DNA from: Adenanthera pavonina
Lineage: Eukaryota > Streptophyta > Magnoliopsida > Fabales > Fabaceae
Assembly: GCA_026686845.1 (NCBI GenBank)
Contig: JAIVEN010000015.1
Coordinates: 25,401,501 to 25,465,500, forward strand
DNA: 64,000 nucleotides
Direction: 5' to 3'
Below the pieces are notes generated by a model. It had not been told where the DNA came from. It saw nothing but the letters and a program-made list of their open reading frames with translations, and made no database searches. Shown one piece after another: positions 12,410 through 22,723 of this stretch (within the stretch, counting starts at the first letter, position 1; each line of letters opens with the position of its first letter). A program made the position numbers and the translations under genes.

Positions 12410-13235
12410 ATGGCTCACACTAGAAGACAAAGTCAAGAGATCACTCCTCAACAAGAGAGTGTACAATAGGTTATAATGGATCATTTGGATCAACAGCAGC
12501 GACTAATCGAGGATTTACAAAGGACAATAGTAAATCAAAGACAGCCACAGGAGGCAAGAGTACAGGAACCGCCTCCAGTGCCACAGCCACAACCTGAGCC
12601 CCAAGCAATGCCAGTTAATCCAACAGCAGGTGCAGCGGCTGATTTTGCTCTCCAACAAAATATAATAGCACAATTCAGAAAGCATTTTCCTCCATCATTT
12701 GAAGGAAAATTCGATGTACAAGTTGCAGAGGGCTGGCTAATGAGCTTGGAGAAAATATTTAGGCTAATGGGTTATGCTACTGAGATGAAAGCATTGTTAC
12801 CCATGTACATGTTGAAGAAAGAAGCAGATAGATGGTGGCGCACCACTGAATTGATTCTACAGGCTCGAAATATACCCTTGACATGGGAGACATTTCTTGA
12901 ATATTTCTACGATAAGTATTTCCCAAGGTCAATTAGAGATGAAAAAGAAGCTGAATTCATTACACTCAAACAAGCTAAGAATCAATCAGTAGATGAATAT
13001 GTGGCTACCTTTATTCAATTGTCTAGATATTCCACATACTTGCAGCAACATGATGATGAATGGTGGAAGACCAAAAAGCTGGAAAGAGGCTTGAAATCGG
13101 CTATAAGAGAAAGAATTGCTCCTATGAGAATTTGAGAGTTTAATATATTGGTTAAGGTCAGTAGGATCGCTGAAGGAAGTGTGAATCATAAAGGTTTTAT
13201 GTCTACTGCTCCAACTAGTACAAGAAAGACTACAA
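12410..13235 (+). pseudogene. Ty3/gypsy gag relic
   Basis: An ATG at 12410 opens MAHTRRQSQE. An in-frame TAG follows at 12467-12469, and then a 219-codon open stretch runs to a TGA at 13133-13135. The same frame remains gag-like to about 13235, where LTR sequence takes over. The open part carries a Gln/Pro-rich N-terminus and then a typical plant gypsy capsid domain: FRKHFPPSFEG, WLMSLEKIF, ADRWWRTTE, FLEYFYDKYFP, EFITLKQ and DEYVATFIQLS. Gag forms the virus-like particle. The zinc knuckle is absent because the frame is cut into LTR sequence. No protease or RT follows. Confidence 0.85.
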
Positions 13236-14360
13236 TTGAAGATGGTGTACAAAGTTTGGTGGAACTTGAAAAGCCCAAAGGTAATTATTTTACCAATTAT
13301 GTCAAAGTTGTTAAAACTATTTTCAATGATGTTTGGAACATGCCATGCTATGACATTAGTGTTTTATGTTGTATTGGATGTGTTGGCTGTTTGAATGAGA
13401 GTTTTTATGACTGTTGGATATCCAATTTTTAAAATGTTACCATGCCAAAATTTTTATGAAAATGTATGATATAAATTGGTAGATTGCTTTCAAATGATAA
13501 TTCTATGAATGATATGATGAAATATGCACATGCTTGGTTGTAACTACTGAGATTCTTTAAATCTCATTCTCTTTCTAAATGTTTCACTTCATAGGTCCAA
13601 GTTATGGCAAGATTGGCCAAGAAGAAAAGGGGAAGGAAAAGCAAGCTCTTAATTAAAATAAATTTGCTTGCATTGGTGCTTTGTTTGGAACACCTTGTGA
13701 AAATTAGGTCCATCTATATCTATTATGATGTAATGTTTTAAGTGAAAACAAGAAATGGCCATCTATGTACATATTAAGGTCTATGTTGACAAGTTGTAAG
13801 AAGAAAATGGCCATTGTGACACTGCTCAGAATTTCATGTATTGTTCAGCATTTTTGTGGTTTCAGTATGGGTATTTTATATCTATAAAAACTAGACATGT
13901 GTAGCTTTCCATAGACATAAATATCACTCAATTTGGAGTTGTGTATGATTTATGGTGATTTTTCAAAGTTATGGTCAAAATCAGAAATTTTAAAAAATGA
14001 CCATTGCTACAATAACGATAATACGAACTTACTGTATAAGTTGGCCAAGTAATTTTCATGTTCAACATTTTTTCCATGTATAGAATCTGTATAAGTTGGC
14101 CAAGTAATTTTCATGTTCAACATTTTTTCCATGTATAGAATCTTTTAATCTATATTTACAAACTTGAACCATATCAATATGATTTTTCTTGATTTAGTTA
14201 TGAATTTTCAAAGTTTACTGGGTGAAAAGAAGTTAACCAAGGGAATAGTACCCAAAATGAAATAAATTGGTTTAAGTTGGTTTATGTAATCAAGTCTCTA
14301 ATCAAGTATTAATGGACTTAAATATAGTTTAATATATGGGAAATGAGTCTAAGTACGAGG
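13236..14360 (+). repeat. Ty3/gypsy LTR, 3' portion (copy C)
   Basis: From GTGTACAAAGTTTGG at about 13243 it aligns with copy A from about 10413 onward and continues past A's truncation. Its last ~100 bases (GTCTCTAATCAAG through TATGGGAAATGAGTC) match the LTR end at 50430-50516. The final TGTTACA is replaced by TGTGATA at 14361, where another LTR begins. Confidence 0.7.
14032..14141 (+). repeat. Perfect 55-bp tandem duplication inside the gypsy LTR
   Basis: 14032-14086 and 14087-14141 are identical, each starting CTGTATAAGTTGGCC and ending TGTATAGAAT. It is a recent local duplication within an otherwise old LTR. Confidence 0.95.
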
Positions 14361-16756
14361 TGTGATAGAGGCTACGCTGCTACAGTCCCATCGTGACTCC
14401 AAACCTCCCCTATTTTACATCGCTACTGGACTCTTTGACACCGCGATGCCCCCTGCTGGTTTCCACACAAGCAAAAACTCAACACCAGGGCAAACTTTTG
14501 ATGTGCACAACTTTATGCTTCGACCTCCGATTGACCTGATTCCAACTCTTACAAGTCAATTTAGTCATAATCTATCCATAGACACCATTTTCACCTCAAT
14601 CTAACTCTGTATGGAGATTCTGGACACCTGAAGTCATTTTGGCCACTTTTTGACCAAAACTCACAACTTACAACTCCCATTTGCCACCAAAGGCAATTCG
14701 ACCACTAGAGACTATTCATATAGGTCCAAAACCACTTAGCCAACTTATCCAAATAGGTTTCACCTCAAAGAATCTACTCCTTTGAGATTTGACCTCCTTA
14801 AACCCTATTTGACAAAATGGACTACAGGCCCTAAAATACACCAATGAGGCCCAAACACCCTTAGGGCATACAAATACCATCACACAGACTCCTCAATACC
14901 CCAAACCATACATACACCACATTCAATATACACAACACATTCATTCTCCATACATAAACATACATATAACATCCATTCATAACAATCCTTATCCAAGTCA
15001 TAAATTCATTACAAAACCTTCTATCCTCCTTGGCACAAGATACATTTCCAAAATACACAAACACTATATAGACCTAATATTCCTACGTTCGCTGCTATTC
15101 ATGCGTCTTCTCCGAACTAGTGCCAGAACCATCACCTGAAAGGTTAGTTCATGGGAGAAGGCTGTGAGACAATATCTTAGTAACCGGGGACAACCACACA
15201 CATATATACACATATATAACTCATACAATCCATAAATGCAATATGAAATGAATGAAATACATGTCTCCCTTGCACACAGCTAGAACCATGAGCTGTCGTC
15301 ATAATAGGATATTTCATATAGGTAATTTCCTTCCAACAGTCGGTGAAGACTAATTCCGGGGCATCACCAAGCTCACCTCCCATTAGTGCACCCAGCCAAA
15401 GGTAATACTAATGTTTGGACCGTGGCTCTCCTTCCCCTTTCCCACCACCAATTGGTAGCTATTTAGGGAAGGTGCAGTCCACTGCGTGCCTTTCCCCTCC
15501 TGGCCATAGGAGGTGATTTAGCTGCAAGGATCACATCCTTATCCTCCCTAACATATATATTTCATCCTTATCCTGCCTAACATATATAGTCCATCCTTAT
15601 CCTCTCTAACACATATATTCCATCCTTATTCTCCCTAACATATATATCATCATATATCATATCGTCATCACCACCAATCCACCATGTATCACAATGTCAT
15701 GTGGTGATGCTCATGTGTCATCATCATGATCTCAATATCATGCTATGCATCATGCCATATCATATCAATATCATCATTATAGTCATAATCATCATCACCA
15801 TAATCACAATCATCATCTAGCTATGTGCATACCACGATATATAAAAAATCGTACACACAAACACATCAATGTCGTAGTATGAAAAAAACATGCATATATA
15901 CACAAATATACGTACTATCATACAATACAAATAATACAATACAAACAAACACCCGGTGACCTCAGGTTGTCAATACCACACACGCAGATTCCACAATCTT
16001 CTCGAGTCATCCAATACACTTGAACCTCTCTTGGTCAACCAAATAACCTTTACAATATCAATATCACAATTCCTCAATTAACGAAAAATACCATTTAACC
16101 AAACATCACAATTCAACCAATTTAGCCTAACCCAAGCTTCCAACACCACTTTCATGCATCATTAAGCTCCTAGGAGTCATTCAAACACCAAATAATCCCA
16201 TATACTTTAGATTCCCAAGAGTCCTAACCGAAAACAACCTAGGGTTATGCTCAAACAATACATAAACCCTTCAAAACTCAAACTCAAGCAATAAGAACAC
16301 CAAATCACACTTCTCTAACTCTATTACATCCATTTCAATTGGTGGATTCCAACTAAAATCGGAAATCCCAACATATAACCAAAAATCCCAAATTTCAACT
16401 AAAGAAAATGGAGAATAATGTGAATCTAAGCTTCCAAGGTCTGAAAAACAGTTCCAATGGCTGAAAATGGAAAACCCTAGTAGAGCTCATCGCTGCTCCC
16501 TCCATTTTCTTTCTTTCCAATCGGCCGAAATGAGTCAGATTTAAACAAAAATCCTGACTCCCATCGTGGCTTCAGAGTAGCTCACCATGGTGCCACCAAG
16601 TTTCAGCTAGAAAATGCCACTGGAATACGCTCTTGTTGCGGTGGCCCTGCTTCAAGTCGCTGCGTGGAGCTCAATTTTCCTCCACTTAAGTCTTCCTCCA
16701 TCCTGCTTCCTCTGGTTCTACGCATAATGTCAAAATAAAGACATAGGGGTGTTACA
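14361..16756 (-). repeat. Probable Ty3/gypsy LTR of a second family (2.4 kb)
   Basis: Read on the minus strand, it starts TGTAACACCCCTATG at 16756 and ends CTCTATCACA at 14361, giving TG...CA termini. It is richer in G+C than its neighbours and unlike the other gypsy LTRs here. A TATATAG box sits near 15066-15072 on the minus strand. No coding capacity is seen. The flanks (CGAGG and AATCA) do not match as a target-site duplication, so it may be one LTR of a rearranged element rather than a clean solo LTR. Confidence 0.55.
15534..15649 (+). repeat. Four-copy 29-bp tandem array
   Basis: There are four units of 29 bases beginning CATCCTTAT, at 15534, 15563, 15592 and 15621. Each has the form CATCCTTATCCTCCCTAAC plus ATATAT. 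The array is followed by a degenerate ATC/CAT-rich tract to about 15830. It lies inside the LTR at 14361-16756. Confidence 0.9.
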
Positions 16757-17798
16757 AATCATCTTAGTATTTTTAAATAAACAATATCACCCAATCCCAT
16801 AAATATGATTTTACATTCCTATTATGAGCTCTGAAAACAAAACTTAATTTGAGTTTCTTTCCTAAATTAAATTGCATATTAAAACTTCATGAACATATTA
16901 AATTCGAATCATAATATGAATAAGATAAAATCAAGAGTAGATCCATTAAAATATCTTTCTCCTAATCACATAAAAGATTAGGATATACAATTATGTAGGT
17001 GAAGATTAAACAAGCTCTGATATCACATGTAAATTTAAATGCGTGCACCTAAAGTGGAAGACAAAGATGAGTAATCTATTGCCATATTATTATTCTCTCA
17101 AAACTAGTTTCTCTCCCTTAACCCTAACTCTCAATTTTGTAACATTGTTTGATGGAAAACGTGTTCTTAATAGGCACAAAGAGAGGACCAATTTATAATG
17201 AATTAGCTTTAATGTGATACGTCCATCAAGTACCAGATGAACGGATTATATTTAATTCTATTGTTAATATAAACCTTAAATTTAAATGTAGATAATTTGT
17301 AAATATTCCTCAATCAACTTAATTAGAAAAAATCTATTTATTATCTTATCCTTAATCTATCATATTATCATACCACATAATTTAAAATATTTTAAAATAT
17401 TTCTAGCAATTCGTCCTGAATGGCCCTTCTAGATTTGGTTATGCTTCCATCTTATGTATCCATTATTATAATTTAAGAAGAACATGTATATGTTTTGAAT
17501 AAGAATCTAGCACTCTTAAAATTCAGAAGCTTTACTAATTGTCACTATTTGCTTTGGGCGTTGGACCTAAGGTTTTGTTTATGTAGTCATACTAGAGAAC
17601 ATATGGGATTTTTAGCCTAAATATAATTCTATACTGATGCCAGGCTACATTTCTATACTTGTCATTGTTTACATTAATCTAAACATTCATGCACATGCGT
17701 ATTGATCTAGGAGATGTTTGTTGGGAGAATAAAATTGCAAAACTTGCTTCACGTTACATTTTCCAAAAGGAATATATATATATATGTGGGAGTATATA
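16757..17798 (-). mobile_element. Faint Ty1/copia relic: primer-binding site and part of the 5' LTR
   Basis: On the minus strand TGATATCAGAGC (17025 to 17014) is one base off the copia initiator-tRNA-Met primer site TGGTATCAGAGC. It lies two bases after an LTR-like ...TTTACA end, whose left edge is 17028. A TATAAATTGGTCC box lies upstream near 17200. The LTR's outer end cannot be placed. 16757-17013 would be internal sequence but has no open frame, and it is cut by the LTR ending at 16756. Confidence 0.45.
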
Positions 17799-18474
17799 TG
17801 TTAGAAATAGTATATGAAAACAACCGATGCCCAGAAACGTATGATAACACATTATCCTTAAGGTGTTATTCACCCCCACTAGGTTTGCTGTAGTGATCTG
17901 ATGAATCACCCCTAGGAGTTATTCTAAGCACCAAAGATATCTGACAGCAACTTCAGATACCTTGAAACACAAAACGAAATAGAGAGATTGTAAGTAAGAG
18001 AAGAGAATGTGAGGATTCTTGTAGTCTCTAGTCTGATCCTTTTATAATAGTGGAAAATAGAAAATCAAAATGTTGTTGATGAACCTGTTCATTTCTGAAC
18101 ATTGTATTTTAAATGTTGTTGTCAAATTGAAACAGAATATCAAATAACATGTTTTTTCAGAATATACCATTTCAGAACATTGTTATTTGAAATTCTATTT
18201 TTGAAAAGAAAAAAAAATGATTAATTAAAATATAAATCTCAAATTCATATCAAACCAGATCTCCACCGTTAGATTAATCTAATGATCACGAACGCCATGT
18301 GCCAAGTGCTAAGTGCTAAGTGCTTTAAATATTAAATAAATAATATTTAAATCTACTTAACATTTTTCCCTCAATAATTATTTTTAATATGCTTTATCTT
18401 CTCTCTCTTATATTCACTTCATAAGCCTTACTCTCATCCAATGTGGGACTCTAGTTTTCAAACTATCTCTAACA
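17799..18474 (-). repeat. 3' LTR of the copia element
   Basis: 676 bases. A minus-strand TATAAAA box lies at 18048-18042. It is about 50 bases longer than its partner, mainly from extra sequence near 18070-18115. It contains CTTAAGGTGTTATT at 17857-17870, an exact reverse complement of the leader just inside the 5' LTR. Confidence 0.92.
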
Positions 18475-18490
18475 ATCCCCCACTTAGTTT
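18475..18490 (-). other. Polypurine tract of the copia element
   Basis: The minus strand reads AAACTAAGTGGGGGAT immediately before the LTR, a typical copia plus-strand primer. 18491-18996 is 3' untranslated sequence with no open frame. Confidence 0.85.
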
Positions 18491-18996
18491 GAAAAGCTAA
18501 ATGTTCTCTGTAAACATAAGAATATGCATAATAGCAGGTGTCTCTTGACTTGAACCTGTTAATAGTGTAAATAATTCAAAGTATTAACAAGTAGATAGTT
18601 ACTTAACTACATTGAACCACAACTTTAGTGTTAATGCCGGAAATACCACACACATATTCTTATATTGATTTCGTTCTGCATAGACTTCCCGCACTTTTAT
18701 GGCCATGTGCTCATCTGAGGCTTTTCATGAACATTTCAAGAAGTACCCCTGAATTCTTGTAAGAAGTGGCACCACTTCTTATGTTCATATAGGTGGATTT
18801 TCATTAAGCCTTAATTGCTCAGGCTTCCTTGAATCCATTAAGAGTTTAACTCACCCTAAATACTTAAGTTCTTCTTATATACACTAGTCACGGAATGGTT
18901 AAATGTCTACTCTAGTGCCCAGTCACTTATCAATAACTTGTTATTACCCATTGAACCTTTAAACCAGATTTGGTCTAGTTAAAGGTTAGGTTTCCA

Positions 18997-19692
18997 TTAT
19001 TGGTGACTGATGTTTACGGGATTCAATCCCATTTGTCTTGATGTTTTGTTAACCAATTCTTTATTGAATCCTTTTGTAAAAGAATTAGCCAAGTTTTCAC
19101 TTGTTTTTACATATTGAATTGTAATTACTCCGTTAGAAATTAATTGCCTCACATATTCATGCCTTAGGCTTATATGTCTAGATTTACCATTGTAAATTTT
19201 GTTAAATGCCCTAAACATTGTAGCCTCACTGTCACAATGTAAAGAGATGACTGGCATCGGCTGTGGCCACAGTTTTATTTCCAATAATAAATTCCTCAAC
19301 CACTCTCCCTCTTTACATATAGATGCTAAAGCAATAAATTCTGATTCCATCATAGAATGACTTATACAAGTCTGTTTCTTTGATGCCCAGGAGATTGCTC
19401 CTCCTGCTAGGGTAAATATCCACCCTGAAGTTGACTTACTATCACCTGCACCAGTTATCCAACTAGCATCTGTGTAACCTTCCAAAACTAATGAAAATTT
19501 ATTGTAAAGCAGTCCTAGATTAATTGTTTTCTTTAGATATCCTAGGACCCTTGTAATTCCTTTCCAGTGTTCTGTTCTTGGATTACTAGTATATCTCGAA
19601 AGTTTGCATACTGCAAAAGCTATATCAAGTCTAGTACAATGCATTGCATACATCAAACTCCCAATAACACTAGCATATTCTAGTTGAGCCAC
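18997..19692 (-). pseudogene. Copia RNase H domain
   Basis: An open stretch of 231 codons with copia RNase H landmarks: an ATVIGSLMYA-like start, YTDASW, STSGWIFTL, ISWASKKQ, ESEFIAL, SRHISLRHEYVRQLI and the C-terminal LANSFTKG. The catalytic acidic residues of TDAS and ESE are present. It is separated from RT by a frame change at about 19700. In the intact polyprotein it degrades RNA in the RNA/DNA hybrid. The domain itself looks conserved. Confidence 0.9.
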
Positions 19693-19712
19693 TAATCTAT
19701 TATTATTTTCTA

Positions 19713-20588
19713 TTAAATGATGTGATGAATCAAAACGAGTTTTGCCTCTTTTATATTTAAATGTTGAAACTTGTTCAAAATTTTTCTAACATAGTGAGAT
19801 TGATCTAGAGAAAAACCTCCACTGTGCCTCTTAAATTTGATCCCTAAAATAGTATCCACTTCTCCAAGATCTTTCATCTTAAATTGTGAGGATAAAAACT
19901 TTTTAGTCTCATTTATTGCAAACATACTAGTTCCAAAGATAAACATGTCATTTACATATAAACAAATAATAACTCCATACTCACCAGTGAACTTTAGATA
20001 AACACACTTATCTACATTATTATGTTCAAAACCATGAGACAATACAACATAATCAAACTTTTCATGCCACTGCTTAGAAGTCTGTTTTAAACCATACAAA
20101 TATCTAGTTAATTTGCAAACTTTCTTTTCATTTCCAGGAAGTACAAAGCCTTCTGGTTGTTCCATATAAACTTCTTCTTCTAATTCACCATTTAACAATG
20201 TTGTTTTAATATCCATTTGATGCATAAACAAATTATTAATAGATGCTGAAGCAAATAAAACTCTAATAGAAGTAACTCTAGCAACTGGAGCATATATATC
20301 AAAATAATCAATTCCTTCTTTTTGTTTAAAACCTTTAGTAACCAACCTAGCTTTAAATATTTGAATAGAGCCATTAGTATTATATTTCTGTCTAAAAACC
20401 CATTTGCAGCCAATAGGTTTTGACCCTTCAGGCAAATCAACTAATTCCCAAGTTTTATTAAACAACAATGAATCCATTTCATCATTTATAGCTTCTTTCC
20501 AGAAACTTGAGTCTCTAGACATCAATGCTTCCGTATATGTTTTAGGATCTTCTTCAATACTTAAAAGAATAGGAATTTGTCTTGACAC
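19713..20588 (-). pseudogene. Copia reverse transcriptase domain with mutated active site
   Basis: 291 codons covering the plant copia RT: WKEAINDEMDSL, KPIGCKWVFRQK, ARLVTKGFKQKEGIDY, APVARVTSIR, HQMDIKTTLLNG, EEVYMEQPEGFV and YLYGLKQ. The catalytic YVDD motif reads YVND, so one metal-binding aspartate is replaced by asparagine, a single G-to-A type change that should abolish polymerisation. QMDIKTTLLNG also departs from the usual QMDVKTAFLNG. Frame breaks on both sides separate it from integrase and RNase H. Confidence 0.93.
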
Positions 20589-20682
20589 TGATTCTCTATC
20601 ACCTTCAACTAAGAAGACTATTGTTTGAGAATTAATAAAATCTAAATCTAAATATTTTCCTTTCCTTGCTCTTTGACTTCTT

Positions 20683-21126
20683 CTAGGTTAATTCAGAATA
20701 AGGTTCTACTAATTTATTTCTTACTGATGTAGACTCTTCATTATCTTTATTTCGAAACAAATCAGTTTGTACTGGATCAAAAACAAATTTTTCTTCAAAA
20801 AATTCAACATTTCGTGATTCAACAATTACATTAGAATCAATATCTAAGAGTCTATAGGCTTTTGAATTTTCTGCATATCCTACAAAGATACTTTTCAAAG
20901 CTCTTGGCCCTAATTTAGTTCTTTTATATTCTGGAACTTCGTAAAATGCAAGACATCCCCAAACTCGTAAATAATTTAAATTCGGTTTTCTACCTTTCCA
21001 TAACTCATAAGGAGTGCATTTTGTTGATTTTAAAATAACTCTATTAAGAATATGGTTAGCAGTTAACAAAGCCTCACCCCACAAATTCATGGGAGTTTTT
21101 GTATTCAGAATCATTGCATTTACCAT
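20683..21126 (-). pseudogene. Copia integrase C-terminal half
   Basis: This holds the distal integrase core and C-terminal region: MNLWGEALLTANHILNR, TPYELWKGRKPNLNYLRVWGC, KSIFVGYAENSKAYRL and a tail to PYSELT. It follows the upstream core after a frame change near 21130-21165. The helix carrying the third catalytic residue (the ERKN region) falls at that break. Integrase inserts the cDNA into the genome. Confidence 0.9.
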
Positions 21127-21161
21127 TTCTACTAAAATTCTATTTTTTTCTTTCTGCTAAA

Positions 21162-22328
21162 CTATTTTTGTTGAGGTGTATAAGGAGCACTCATTTGGTG
21201 AACAATACCATTATTTTCGCAAAATTGTGAAAAATCTGTAGAAAAATATTCTCCTCCTCTGTCACTTCTTAAAATCTTTATCTTCTTTTCTTTTTGGTTT
21301 TCTATAACATTCTTAAAGTTTAAAAACATCTCAAGAGCTTGATCTTTTGTCTTCATCAAATAAACATAAGTAAATCTTGAAAAATCATCTATAAAAGTTG
21401 TAAAATATCTATTTCCTCCTCTTGTTAAAATACCATTTAACTCACATATATCAGAATGAATAAGTTCTAAAATTTCTGAACTTCTTTGAATAGAAGGAAA
21501 AGGTTTTCTTACTGTTTTAGATTGTACACTAATTTCACATTTGTTATTTTTATTATTTTCAGAGGAGATTAATCCATTTTCAAACATATGTGCTATTGTT
21601 CTATAATTAACATGTCCTAATCTATCATGCCACAAAGTAAAAGATTGATCAAGCATATAAACAGAAACTGAATCATTCTTATTAATGCTTAACTTGAACA
21701 TTCCATCAGAAATATAACCCTTGCCCACAAATACCCCATTTTTAGAGATAATAATATTATCAGCCTCTAAAACAGCTTTCAAGCCCTTTCCAGACAAAAC
21801 ACTTGCAGACACAAGATTCTTTCTAATTTCTGAAACATGAAGTACATTCTGCAGAATCATCTTCTTTCCAAAAGTAAACTGTAACTCAATACTGCCACTT
21901 CCAAGTACATTTGTTGTGCTTCCATTGCCCACAATTACATGCGGCTCTTGTTGAGCAATTTCATAATTCTTGAACAGATTCCTGTCATGGCATACATGAA
22001 CTGTTGCTCCAGAATCATACCACCAGTCAAATGACTTTACAGCAGCAGCCATATTCAATTCTAAAATTGTACCAATGTGCATATCAGAAACCATGGCAAT
22101 AATTTCATCACATTTTGTATCCACAATGTTTGCATTATTAGTAGTTTTGTTCCTTGGCTTTTTCTTATATCTACAATCCTTTTTAAGATGTCCTTTTTTT
22201 CCACAAACAAAAAAAGATTTTTGAGTCTTGAATTGTTTTACAGAAATGAAACCAGTGGGCTTGAGGTTCTTCCTCTTGTTATTGTTATGTCCAGGAAAAT
22301 TCTGATTTTTATGACCTGTAGCAGCCAC
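21162..22328 (-). pseudogene. Copia gag zinc knuckle, protease and integrase N-terminal core
   Basis: A 388-codon open stretch. Near residues 40-52 is VCGKKGHLKKDC, a CCHC knuckle whose first cysteine reads Phe (SFFVCG). The aspartic protease motif WYDSGAT is at about residue 100. The integrase zinc domain keeps WHDRLGHVN, but the second cysteine of its CxxC reads Ser (CEIS). The integrase core then follows with SDICEL and RSDRGGEYF, the first two catalytic aspartates. The frame ends at TPQQK, just before the catalytic glutamate. Two metal-binding sites are damaged, so the product would be defective even without the stops. Confidence 0.92.
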
Positions 22329-22391
22329 GTAGTTAACTTTGGTTTGAGATTCTGAATGCTTCTTTTATAAGACACAAGTTTCTTGTTCAAT

Positions 22392-22723
22392 TCATAAATG
22401 TTTCAAAATCTGATCCAAAGTAAAACTTTTTGTGGTGTGCAGCAACTTTTTCCTGAATTCATGCCAAGTAGGAGGTAATTTTGCAATAATGGCACCTACT
22501 TGCATTGACTCTGGAATGTCCATCTTAATATCTTTCAGTTTAGAAACTATAATCTGTAAATCATGAACTTGATCTAAAATGTTAACAGCATCTTGCAATT
22601 TATAATCAAAATATTGCATAATCAGAAACTTATCTGTTCCTTGCTTTTCTGTATTGTAATTGGCCTCCAATGCATCCAAGATCTCTTTTGGTGATGAGAA
22701 GGATGAGTAGAGATCATACAATC
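22392..22723 (-). pseudogene. Copia gag, second part
   Basis: It continues gag after the solo-LTR insertion: LYDLYSSFSSPKEILDALEANYN and a DKFLIMQYFDYKL block, the UBN2-type gag domain of plant copia. It ends in a frame change before the zinc-knuckle ORF. The first bases (22719-22723) are one copy of the CAATC duplication made by the inserted LTR. Confidence 0.88.

Noticed and set aside
14362..14604. 80-codon frame at the edge of the minus-strand LTR
   Set aside because: It lies antisense in an LTR with no similarity to a known domain. G+C is higher here, which lengthens chance frames.
9012..16756. One large gypsy element spanning copies A to the minus-strand LTR
   Set aside because: The LTRs are in different orientations and of two families, with no matching flanks. 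The block is better read as stacked, truncated insertions.
17771..17798. ATATA target-site duplication of the copia element
   Set aside because: Not rejected as a duplication, but not counted as strong evidence, because both flanks lie in an AT microsatellite and would match by chance. The element call rests on its LTRs and domains.
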